Source: Oreochromis niloticus (Eukaryota > Chordata > Actinopteri > Cichliformes > Cichlidae). From it: a stretch of 64,000 nucleotides of DNA. Under the pieces are notes generated by a model, which made no database searches, was not told the origin of the DNA, and worked only from the letters and a program-made list of their open reading frames with translations. Positions within the stretch are counted from its first letter, which is position 1; every line of letters starts with the position of its first letter. Of the stretch, positions 1 to 11,236 are shown piece after piece. A program made the translations under genes and the position numbers. The stretch lies in NCBI RefSeq assembly GCF_001858045.2, contig NC_031965.2, positions 32,331,184 through 32,395,183 on the forward strand, read 5' to 3'.

Positions 1-113
1 TTTTTCAAGTGATGCAAATGTCCTGAATAGAAGGACTAATGTCGGACCAACTTAAAATAAGTTATTCATGGCTTTCAGATGCTGCAAAAGGTCTGTGGGG
101 AATCTAGTCATAT

Positions 114-195
114 TTTCAATTCAATTCAATTCAATTCAATTCAATAAAACTTTACTGATTCTGAAGGTTGACCCCGAAGGAAATTGGGTCTATTT
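114..195 (-). repeat. LINE/SINE 3' tail with pentanucleotide repeat
   Basis: On the minus strand this reads as the shared fish LINE/SINE tail (CAATTTCCTTCGGGGTCAAC, then AGTAAAGTTTTATTGAA) followed by five TTGAA-type units (TCAAT on the plus strand). Only the tail is preserved, so the insert was strongly 5'-truncated. Confidence 0.6.
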
Positions 196-2235
196 TGCCT
201 ATATACTTTGCAATACTGATTTTCCCCAATACTGGTTTTAATCTAGTGCCACCAATTCTTCCAATGTTTGGGTTTATGACAACTTTCATTGCAGTTTGTT
301 TTTATTAACATGTCATTAATATAAACTAAAACAGTTTGGTAAATGGAAAATGTTAGACATTATACAATGTGCGAGTATGGCAACTCTGGCCATGCTAGCA
401 TGTTTAATTTAGCATTTTACCCAAAACACCTCTGTGCCTTAGAGCAAAGCCTTGTTTAAATACAGTGTAATCTGCTAAAATGGACAAAAAAGAAAAAAAA
501 CCATCTGTTACTTATAGTTTCCTATATGTATGCTCAACTTAGATTTAGTTGATGGATTTAGATCCATCAACTAAATCTTCAGGTTCATTCTCAAGCACCA
601 CTTTTGGGCAACAACACCAACACATACAGAGTGACTCCAATCTGAAACAGCACCGGGTCAAAGTCATTTCTTTCTCATTCAGCTGTACAGAAAACAACTA
701 AGAGGATCTATTTCTTGTCATATGACTGGTGCTCGGAGATCAATAGCCTCAAATCCACAAGAGACCCCCCACCCAGTACTGGTTTGAAATCACATTGTAA
801 ACAGCCTGAAATAGCTCCTCTGTGACTAATTCCTTCTCTCTGCCATATCTACTGAGATTGTAAGTGGCTTTTTGTATGGACCAGAAAATTAGATTCTTTA
901 CCCTATTAGAGATACAACCCCTACACAAATCTGACATAAAAAATCTGGCTTGTCAATATTAATAGCTAATATGATCAAAGATGGCTGTGCATGTTTTATT
1001 AGCCATCTGGCAGCTCAGTTGGGTAATTTAAAAGCAATTTTGGAGTTGTAACATTTGGGAGAAACAAACAGAGTGGGGGTGTAGGGGCATGAGGTTGATA
1101 AGAGACAGAAAGATACACTAGGTGCAGGCAATTAGCTGTATGGCAATCCCCTTGTTAAAAGTCTGGATAATGCCCAGTTTGGATTGATTCAGTGGCTTCA
1201 GTCTGGTGACAGCTCCCATATCGCAGCCTCACTGCCCACTGAAGTATGCATTAGGACTTGGCGTTGGCAGCAAGATGGCTTTTACATTTAACAATCTGTG
1301 CCCAGACTGAGTGGAAGAGCTCGAGAGACAAGTTAACAGAGGGGAGCCTCCCATCACTTGTCAGCATTGTCAGGGGCAATTCCTTATTATCCCCAGTCTA
1401 TTGGCCTCTATCCATGTCATTTATCTTTCTCATCACCTTTCCTTTGTGCCCCAAATCACAAATCAAGAGGAGGTCTGGAGGGGATATATGTATATAAATA
1501 TGTCGAAAATTGGCTCACTATGGATTCCTTTGCTCGTGCAGACCTCTTTGTTTGGAAGCAGACAGAAGTGGCTTTTATGTGTCTGCCAGCCAGGCCACAG
1601 CTCTCTCCATCAATGGCATGCCATTCAGAAGATAAGCATCAGCTGGCAGCCCACTCCACTGACACCACCACTTCCTCCCGGAGTCAGCAGATTACATTTT
1701 AGAAGTTGACAGCTTGTTATCACTTTGGATAGCAGGAGGGCTTAATCTTTTGTTCTTTTCTGGCTGGGGTGGGCTGAGGAGTCACCAGCTCAGGCCACTG
1801 AATCCACTGACTTCCCTCCCTGTGCCCTCTGCAGTGACACACATGGTGAATAGGCCACTCTCTCCCCCACTCTTTTCATTTTTCTCTAAGAGTGCCTGCA
1901 CTTTGTAGAGGGATTACAGTGATGGAAGCCTCAGCAGTGCACAATGATATCCATTCAACATGTCTCCCTGGCTGACAGGGGATAGGTTCAAGTCTGATTT
2001 GATAATGGGTACGCTGGCTTCAGTCTGCAGGGATGGATCAGTGCTCCTCAGACAGGGCTTGTCCTCTGGGAACAATCATGTGGAATCCCTCCCAGAATAA
2101 TATCCATGACTATAATGGGGGAGGAGAATGGTATGGTTCGTGTACAATAATATAGCTCATACAGACTAAGTGTTGAGTGGAAGCTTTTCATCTCTTTAAT
2201 CTCTGTTTTTGGCAAAAATGTCACATTTTGCACTT
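196..2235. other. Intron-like or intergenic, no gene seen
   Basis: AT-rich sequence. About 1000-2050 is richer in GC and low in repeats, so it might hold conserved non-coding sequence; this is not testable here. Confidence 0.4.
541..578. repeat. Perfect 17-bp hairpin, 4-nt loop
   Basis: AGATTTAGTTGATGGAT (541-557), loop TTAG, then its exact complement at 562-578. Nothing in the flanks extends the pairing. Confidence 0.85.
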
Positions 2236-2270
<35 letters not shown>

Positions 2271-2300
2271 TACTATTATTACTACTACTACTACTACTAC
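2236..2300. repeat. ATT/ACT trinucleotide microsatellite
   Basis: A run of ATT units (with ATC interruptions) passing into seven or so ACT units. Confidence 0.9.
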
Positions 2301-5300
2301 ATCATGTTTAACCAACAAACATGAAATTTTCTACTTTACCTTTTGACCTTAACTTGGTAATTTCACAACTAGCATTCCCATTGAAGCCCATTCATTTCTA
2401 GATAAACCTTATTTTTGGGACTTAGTGTTTTTGCATTAAAAATAATTAATCTGTGAAAATGGAAAAAAAATGTTTTGTTTTTTGGACATTGCATAGAAAC
2501 AGATTATAACTTTAAATAACATATCTAATCTTTAGATGTCCTGTTGTCATGTTTCATAGAGAATCAATAACACTTACATATTATCAATTGACCTATTTAA
2601 CAGAATAATAAAAATATGCATATTTGCTGGGCTAACAATAATCTAATCTTGCATAATCTTCCCTTACTAAGCAAATGAGTTCAACAACCTTGAACATTGG
2701 CATTTATTATTACTGCTTTGCTTTTCATGTAACACAAAGCAGTAGTTATATAACCTCTGTCTCCCCCCCTCTTTGTATGTCTCTTCCTGTCTATAGCATT
2801 CAGAGCCTTATGGAATATGTCTATAAAGCTCAAATTTTAAAGCATATTTTAAAGCTTTAGACATGGTTTTCTGTTTTTCTTATATGTTATAGGAGTGAAG
2901 ACAAGCTGAAGCTTATGCATCACACCAATGCTGTTTGATGAAATTAATTCATCAGATTAATTGCTATTATATTCTAACTGTCTGTATAAATATGCAACTG
3001 CCTTACTGAAAACAATCCTTCAGCGTTGTTGTGAAAAAGTGAGCAAAAGCTACTTTAGGATAAGAAGAAAGTAAGTTCGGTAAGTGACCAGGAGAAAATC
3101 ACAACACTCACAGTAAAAATAGGGTACACAACAACTTTTTTCTTTTTCTTTTCCAAAGTGAACAAGTGGGATTGGAGTGTAATTCTGGCTTGCAGCTCCA
3201 TTGTTAAAGACACAGAGTTATCAGCCCAGTTGTTGTCAAAAAAAAAGGAGGGGTCAATCAGAGGTATAAGCAATCAATAAACATATTGATTAGAAGTTGG
3301 ATGGAAACTCTAAGAAAGAGTTTCCATCCAACTTAATGGACCTTGTGTTAATGGGGCATGAGTTTCCATGCTTTGGTCTGGGAGGGCAACTCTTAGTCTC
3401 TCAATCACTTCTATTACAACTCCCAGCTGCTTCCACCATTACGATGGCCACCTCCTAATTGCACAATAGACTTTCCTTCTTCAGACACCTCTAGCACAGA
3501 GGTTCCTACAGGCAGTTTCCAGTCCAGTCCTTTAAAAAAAAAGAAAAAAGATCCCCATATAGAGTATATGTGGATTTTTGATAATTAAAAAAGAATCATC
3601 CTTCCAATAAAACAGATTATTAACAAAAAAAGAACCAGCCAGGTAAAAAACTATTTTCTTCAAAGGTGTGCTTTTCTCAATACAACTGAGGTCTCCTATT
3701 CAAACCACCTCCACCCAGCTTCTCCTGTGCTCCACAGCCAACTTGCATCCTCTCAACACACAGGTTTCCAACTTTCTCTCTCCTATGTAGAGAAGGGCTC
3801 CGAACACACTAATCATCTCCTCCAAGTACTCAACTCCAAATAGCTGGCAGCTGGATTAGAGTAAATTTTCACATCCACATAGGTGTGACCTACATCACAC
3901 ACATTAAAAAACAAACAAACAAAACCAAAATGAACAGAAAACAATAATCCCAACCAGTGTTTGGTAGGAAATTCTCCCAATTATTCCACTATGCCACATT
4001 TTACAACACAGTCACAGACAGAGCCTCAGTTTTTGGTGTGACATAGCTTGAGAAAGACTGACAGCATCAAGAGGGAACATCTGTGATTACTGTCTTCAAA
4101 GAAATTTTCAAAAATGAGCCTCACTGTTGGATCCACCTGGTGCTCAGCGTCATTCTGTTTTATTTCCTTTGGAGTTCATAATGTTACCCAGCGTGGTATT
4201 ATGGAAAAGGGCAACCTGAAAGCTCCACCACCAACAGCAGGATGGCCAAGCCATGCTCTTCTGCTCAGCAGGGACTCTAACCCTGTTTGCTTGTCAGTGG
4301 CTCAAAAGATGCATCTTCAACTCCGTTGAGTTGAAAGAAAGATCACAGCATATGCTTTTCTTCTTTTTTTATTTCAATCAACATCCTCTCCCTTATTTGC
4401 TTGTTTCCGCTCTCAGTTTCCTTTGGGTTTGTGTTTCATATTTCATGGCTTTCTGGATAGCACAGCATCAGCTGTTTTAAATTTGTTTTTGGTTTTGTGT
4501 TTTGTTTTTTTTACTTTGAAGAGTGAAGAAGAGTTCAGCAGAGAACTCTACAGTAATGTTTATTTATTATTTAATTTATATTTACAACTATATTTACAAG
4601 GTTTTTGTCAGCACTCTATCTTCATTTTGTATTTAGTTGTGACTCAAACTAAATTCTATTGTGAACAAAAATTTTGTTGACCGTTAACTTATATATGGGC
4701 GTCATATGTTGAATGTGACATGTGAAACAAACGCAGAGATAGTACTACCACATTTAAATATCAACAAGGAATTTGGAAAACAAAAAAAAAAAATCATAGA
4801 TGTTAACAATCGCTGCATGCGTGATGTTTGTGCACAGTATTGATGAGACTAGGCCTTCATTAAAGAAGAGATAGGGTACATACAAACATTTATGCATACA
4901 TGCGCTACAATCATTAAAGTGAGATATGATTATTTATTTAGTTATTTATTTTACACTGACCTCTGTTAGAGCAGGAATGCAAAAAATAATATCAAATCTA
5001 TTTGTACAGACTGAAATAGTGAAGCCATTGGTGAGCAGGATCAGATGGCAGGGTAAACAGATTATACTGCAAGGCTCCCATGGCATAACACTGGGCATTA
5101 ATGTTAATGGAAAACCACATGACCTTGCAGTTGCCTCTGAACAGCTCCATTTCAAATCCAATAGACATGACCCAGGTCTGGAAGACGCTAGTGAAATGGT
5201 GATTCAGGCACCTGATACCCATGCTTTAAAATAGTCTTTTTTTCCCTTTCAGGGCATCCCAGAGGCCCCCAGTAAGGTTTCCTCCATTCCCTGAGGTGGA

Positions 5301-6146
5301 CAGCAAAAGGAAGAACTGATTGCAGGAAATCAGTTGCTGAAATAGTTTCCAGGATATCCACACATGCCTAATGTCAGATGTCATGTGATCCTAGCACTAA
5401 GCAGGTTAGCACTTCTACATCATTTCAATTAAGGTGTGTTTTCATAGTTGCTCATGAGACAGAATGCACTCTGTTTTATGGGAAAATTTATACTTAAGGT
5501 TGTTCAGAAGTACTGTGATGTTGGCTTTGCCAAGTATTGCTTTCCAATGCTTTTCAATCTTCCTGCTTTGGGAGGAATGGAGGGGATTGTGCCAACACAA
5601 CACAAACAGACTTATTTAAAGGAGCTTTGCACACACGCATCAAATAATGGAAAAATGGAATAATATAACAGTGCGATTTTCCATCCTGTGGTGGTTTGCT
5701 TACAAGCACAGTGCAGTTCCTCTGCACCTAGGGTCATCAGCACAATTTAATTACATTAAGAGACAGCTAAATTGGACTATGCAAACAGAAAAGGCTTAGG
5801 GGATTACTGGGCCTCTGACAGAGAGATCAAGTTTTTCCTTGAAGCGTGAAACAATATGCCCAGTTCCTGGCAAGGTCCATGTGGATAAACATAGAGGGAT
5901 GGCCAAGGCAAATTAATTTTTTCCTTGTTTTTATTTACTGTAGAAAGTCGTAGTGTTTCAAAATACACTTTACATGATTATGAAAAACTATTCCCATCTG
6001 AAGATGTTCTCACATTTTATGTATTACCTTTCTTTTTTTTCAAACTGCATGCATTTGTATTGTGTTGTGTGGATGCTGCCTAATATTTATGACAGTATTT
6101 ATAAGATGTTCTATAAGGAACATTACCTCACCATTTTATGAAAACT
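2301..6146. other. Non-coding, candidate conserved block at 5680-5910
   Basis: Apart from the hairpin at 3.3 kb, no feature is supported. The stretch 5680-5910 is repeat-free and of balanced composition, with homeobox-type AATTAATT and ATTACATTA words. Confidence 0.3.
3294..3334. repeat. Perfect 17-bp hairpin, 7-nt loop
   Basis: AAGTTGGATGGAAACTC (3294-3310), loop TAAGAAA, then the exact complement at 3318-3334. The core GGATGGAAACTC occurs again at about 19638. Confidence 0.85.
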
Positions 6147-6226
6147 GATATATATATCTATATATCTATATCTATATCTATATATCTATCTATCTCTATC
6201 TCTCTCTCTCTCTATATATATATATA

Positions 6227-6278
<52 letters not shown>

Positions 6279-6289
6279 TATATATATAG
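6147..6289. repeat. Compound, self-complementary microsatellite
   Basis: TA and TATC units, then TC units (6195-6213), a TATATATATATA centre (about 6214-6226), then GA units (6227-6264), GACA units, and TATA again. The TC and GA arms are complementary across the TA centre and can fold into a long hairpin. Confidence 0.9.
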
Positions 6290-6733
6290 TTGTCTCCTTC
6301 GTTGTCAGGACTGGGCTTAGATTTATCATAGCATTCAAAGGAAAGAGGTGTTTTTTTTACTTCATTCATGGAAAGGCAATTGGTAGAGACTGACATTTTC
6401 AGACCTTGGCCTTTACCAGCATCCCACTCCACAGTTACAGTAAACATCAGCCAGTCACTATGAAACAAGATCAAAGGTAGTGATGATATCTTCTCTACTA
6501 AAAGATGTTTTTAACATCCATCCTAGCCACCCAGTAAATGGTGATAACTCAGTTAAGTTCAGGAATGGACCCTTAAAATCTTCAATTTTTCCCCTCTCAG
6601 AAAAAAAATCCTAAAAGCAATCCTTTTAGTTGCAGATTTTAAGTGTTTTAAGGTTAAGGTTGCTTTTATAAAAAATAACATTAGCATAAAGCATGTTACT
6701 ATCAATTAAACTGAGATTTAGCCACTTGCTTAC

Positions 6734-6940
6734 CAATAAATACACAAGCAACCAAGCAGCAGCTGAACTTCTCCATCTGTGGATTGCTCTGTGTTGGGGT
6801 TCTCGAGGTGAAACATAGGGCAACCTTCCACTCCCTGAAGCAGCTGGAGTCAGACTCATTGGAAAAATGCCTAGAGGTGTAACTTTGTGCAGACAATTTA
6901 TCTGAACTGCAACCTCTTCAGGTGTCTGTTCTCCCTGTAA
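6734..6940 (-). other. Weak exon-like block with consensus donor
   Basis: On the minus strand an open stretch ends at TTTATTG/GTAAGC, a good donor. Two frames are open. One (containing EEQQPVLQGEQTPEEVAVQI) would begin in phase 0. Another, from an acceptor-like GCAGTTCAG, would match the phase-1 donor of the chst8-like exon. Neither resembles the known CHST8 stem region, and no pyrimidine-rich acceptor is visible. It lies in the right place and orientation for a downstream exon of that gene, but evidence is thin. Confidence 0.15.
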
Positions 6941-8502
6941 AACTGGCTGCTGTTCCTCCAATTGTTCTTAAACAATTACTTCAGAGTGTTCAGGAGATGA
7001 CTGTGGCCATTTAAAGAGCAGTTTTCACAGCTACCATTGTGCAGGCCATCTAAACCATGGGATACAAAGCTCCCAAGTACAGTGTGAGCCAAATAAAGAG
7101 GTGGAGAAGGAGGGGGAGGCAGATAAAAGCTGACACCCAATGTATTATAACTCTGCTCTATTAGATATGAGCTTCTGCTCGGGTGAAGCACCATAGCTTA
7201 AGGCAAAGATACTGCTTGCTTATTGTGCTTTAGCGAGGGGGCTGGGAACACTGTGTAGCCACTGTGTTCTGTATACAGCACACAGTCTCTCATGCATGAT
7301 TTAGTAAAGTGAAATTCTTACTTCAATTCCAAGTAGTGATACAGTAGAAGAGATAAAAGGATGTGCTTAGGCTGCAAAACGAATCATAAGACATACACTA
7401 CTGGTTTGAAAAGATGGCTACTAATCAAAAGAGAGAACTCATTAAGGACATACTGCTGCCACCTATTAGCATTGACTCACTTGAGGAAGATCGTAGCCTC
7501 CACCTTCTTTAATTGTTCATGTTGGGAGCCTTTTACTTCAAAACTTCTATTTGTAGTAAAGTCATAGTACTGTGTGTGCGGATATAGTGCTCAGCCTCGT
7601 TTGTGTCTTCTAACTTTAGAGTACCTGATCTTTACTATATTCCATTTTACATATAGAGCAACCCAGTATCACGGCAGAGCATGTAATAGAAACGCCACTC
7701 CACCATGTCTACTTCTAGCTTTGCCTCTCCAAAGTTTGAAATGGTTACGCAGGCAGAAGTTGCAGTAAGCTGCAGTACCAGCAGAGGGAGATATTTTATT
7801 TCAAGCCAACATGAAAATAATCACGGTAAAGCATTTAAACAGACATTACAACACATTTACACGCACATACATATTAGCCACCAGCTTAATTGTTCTGGCA
7901 TAGAAGGACGCTGGAATATACTTCATACCTTCCTTGGTCATTAGTGACTTCTTAGCCTTAAATATATTACCCCCACCCACCTGTACTGCCCCACACCAGT
8001 ACTTCACCTCTTTATTTGATCATAGATCCCAAAACTACACTTTTGTTCCCCAGTACATAATCATCAGTTCAAAAACATATGCACTGACATTTGACAGGTG
8101 TAACTGTGAAGTTGCAACCTTTTTCCTTAGCCTAGTTTGATTTAGTTGCTGCCCAACTGTGTCAGACTGAAGAAATAGTTTTTGCCATGTGACCTCTAAA
8201 TTCATAAGGCAATGGCAAAATTGCTGCATATTTAAATTATTAAGTCAGTACTTAGTATTGCTCAGAGTTTCTATTTCTTAAGAATTTTTTTTCTACTGTA
8301 TAGCTATCCAGAATTTCCTTTTTCTGTTTTGGTGTATTCTACATATCATTGCATTTCTTTCTATGTCGTTATACTTAATTTACGAATAATCATTTTCACA
8401 ATTCTTCTAAAATTTCACATCAATATTTATTTTAGTCACTGAGTTTATAAAACATTAACAGTAACTTTAAATATCTACAGTTTAAAATATTTAAACTTTG
8501 AA
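6941..8502. other. No supported feature
   Basis: Mixed-composition intron-like DNA. No splice-bounded frame or repeat family was recognised. Confidence 0.4.
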
Positions 8503-8765
8503 GTAGTTAGCATCATTGTCTCACAGCAAAAGGTCCTGGTTTCAAATCACATGTTTCATGGTATCCACGTGGAATCACTTTGGTTACTCTAACTTTCTCC
8601 CACAGTCCAGAGACATGCAATTGTTAAGTCAACTTTCAATTCTAAATTGGCCATAGGTGTGAATGTGAGTCTAAATGGTGGTCTGCCTGCCTGTGTTAGC
8701 CCTGCAATAGACTGCTACCCTGTCCAGGGTGTACCCCACCTTTACGTTATCATTTAAGATGAAAG
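8503..8765 (+). repeat. tRNA-derived SINE-like repeat, degenerate
   Basis: The copy reads AGTTAGCATCATTGTCTCAC, then GGTCCTGGTTTCAAATCAC (decayed B-box), CCCACAGTCCAGAGACATGC, TCTAAATTGGCCATAGGTGT and CCTGTCCAGGGTGTACCCC. These blocks occur in the same order in the copy at 34.4 kb. No target duplication is legible. Confidence 0.6.
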
Positions 8766-11042
8766 GCGTTCATCTTTTAATTAACAATTTTTCAAGTTTT
8801 CACTTTGTCATTCATCTCATAGTTTAAATGTGTTTATTGGTACTAATTTAAATTAGGTCATGAAAGAATGAAATCATGTTTCAGATTGGCAGCATGGCTA
8901 AAATAAAACGACACATTAGAAACTAAGACATAATACTACTAAAATTCATATATAGTTTTATATAGAGAGTATACAGTCCATAGCATGGAAGTTTTTGGTT
9001 AATTCTCCTCGAACTGTGTTGTGCTTTTGTTGAAAAATATTGTTCCTTTAAAATAATGGTCCACCTCCAACACAGTTTCATACCAGATTTCACATAGCAA
9101 CTGGTTCTTGTAATCATTACAAGCTCTTATGGGTCTTGGTTAGATATTTCTCATGAATATTGAATACTGGCTGTCATAGTTTGTGTGTTTCTACATAATG
9201 TGAATGTTTGTCTTGCATGTGTGCTTCCGTGTGTGTCCTGCTTGTCATTGCAAATGCCCTTTTTTTCCACCTGACACCGTGCCTGAAAGCATCTGACAAT
9301 CAGGGGAATATTAGAGGGTTGGAGAGATTCCACTCTGGCTAAGTGGCTCTTATTGCTGTGGAGTGTGACACCACTCATATTCATAATGATTCACAGTGCT
9401 GTTGACACATGATAGTGCAGATAGCCTACTTAGTGGATTACAGTTTCTCTGACTCTGAGGCTCTCTGATGGTGATGTTGATTGTATCTCCAAAGAGCTCC
9501 CTTGACTGGTTCATCATTTTCTTCTATCAAGAAAATTTGTGAACACGTCACAAATGACTTTGTTAATTTTAAAAAAGTGATGTCTTTTGATTTCAACTGG
9601 AACGTGGTTCTTAAAGTAGTGATTTCGTGAAATCAAAATAAGGTGAAACATCACCATTTAGTCTCTGAATAAAAATACCAAAGTTAAAATGAAATTCATA
9701 GATTTTTCCAACAGCAGTAGAAAAATGTGACTGACACTCTCATTTGGATGAAACTGTAGCATAAGCCATAGCTGTGCATATGTATGCAGCTGATCTCTTG
9801 TTTCTGAAACATGAAGCAGCTTGGCTGTACACGATTAGGACACTCTTCCATCATGGCTGCTTAAACCCCAATCTTCTTAACGCTGAGTGCCAAGCACAAT
9901 TGCACTGGGTCACTTTGCAAGGACAAAGGTTTAACTCATTTAGAAATTGAATATAGAGCCTTGTTCTTGAGGAGGATTGAAAACTGACCATTTGTTCTAT
10001 GAGATGGAATGAAAAAGGTATTATTTGGGGAATAAATGTTTTTTCTACTTCTCTCTCCATCTTTTTTTTCCTGCTCCTTAGTGAAACCAAAGCAAATAAT
10101 ATAACAGCTCATACATGCAATCTACTTTCTGATTTGGAATGTGCCTCTGTCTCCCAGTTTGATTGCATGGTGTGTATATCTGCATTATTGTGAGTTCTCC
10201 CAGCTTAATCCAGAAGTCAATTCTGTTTATCTGGATGTAGTATTTTCAGTCACTTTGGCAAGGATTGCCTAAAGCTGGCTTCAGTTTCTGAAGCTGAAAA
10301 GCAGCCTCAAATCATCACACTACTACAACCATGTTTGAGTTGATATCACGTTCTTTGTATGAAATATTGTGTTACTTTTATGCCCGATGTAAGGGGATTC
10401 AAACCAACCAAAAATTAAGTGTTTTTCTTAACAGTCCATAGAATATTTCCCTAAAGTCTTGAGGATCATCAAGATGTTTGGTTTTTTTTTGGCAAATGTG
10501 AGATGAGCCTTTGTTTTCTTTTAGCAGCGCAGTGGGATTTGCCTTGGAACTTTCTCATGGATGCCATTTTTTCCCCTTTGTTTCTTATCAATGAATCATA
10601 AACACTCACTAAAGTCAAGTGAGGGCATCAGTTATTTAGATTTTAAATGACATGTTATGCTTTTATTGCTTATTCTTATTGCCTAAAGTATTTTAATTTG
10701 ATTAAATCAATAACTTTGATTTTGACACTATACACCTACTGGTTATCCATTTTTGGGTGTGATAATCAAATTCATGACTGTGGATTTGTGACCGGAGCAT
10801 TTGTCGTTACTTTTATTCTGTACTTTTTACAGTTTTTGTCTGTGAAAAAAAAACACCTAAAAGGTTTCTGAGAGCTTTTCAAGCCTATTGAGAAAATACA
10901 GTGGAACACACACACACAAAAACCTAAAAGTAAAGAAAGTTAATACAAAAAATAGCTAATCAGAATATCTAAAAATGGGAAAATATCAATAAACGTAAAA
11001 GCCATACTGGTTAAATCTGTTTTAGGGAAACTACAGACTAAC
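8766..11042. other. Intron following the chst8-like exon
   Basis: Begins at the minus-strand donor (11042) and runs left. No catalytic-domain motif of the sulfotransferase could be read on the minus strand here or anywhere left of it in the window. Confidence 0.4.
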
Positions 11043-11236
11043 CTGGACCTTGTTGCTGGACCATCTCTGACAGAGCCTGCTGGTGGATGAAGAGAACCAG
11101 ACCTCCAGCAGCGAACAGCAGGACAAACCAGAGGGAACAGGGCAGTCTCCTTCTCCGTCCACGCAGGGAGTCCACCACCATCTTCCACTTCATCCACAGC
11201 ATGATGCAGCACAGTCAGATGCTAATGTAATAAGTT
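11043..11236 (-). CDS. chst8: First coding exon of a CHST8-like GalNAc-4-O-sulfotransferase
   Basis: CHST8 is a Golgi type II membrane enzyme that sulfates terminal GalNAc on N-glycans. On the minus strand a pyrimidine-rich acceptor ending TTTTCCTCAG precedes 34 nt of 5' UTR with an in-frame TGA. The ATG is at 11202-11200, followed by 53 codons and a strong donor (CCAG/GTTAGT, intron base 11042), phase 1. The peptide has a basic start (MLWMKWKMVVDSLRGRRRR), a signal-anchor (LPCSLWFVLLFAAGGLVLFI) and a stem ending MVQQQGP. From memory of the family, mammalian CHST8 shares the LLFxAxGLxLFI pattern and a QQxPG stem at a similar point; CHST9 is less close. The sulfotransferase domain (PAPS-binding motifs) is not in this window, so its exons should lie left of position 1. 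The exon shape is seen directly; the gene identity is inferred. Confidence 0.6.

Noticed and set aside
1258..1709. Three overlapping plus-strand frames of 79-132 codons
   Set aside because: Open in all three frames over the same interval, which is a composition effect; no domain was recognised.
10940..11212. 90-codon minus-strand frame reading MLHHAVDEVEDGG
   Set aside because: Overlaps the chst8-like exon in another frame, runs past its splice donor, and lacks a membrane anchor or family match.
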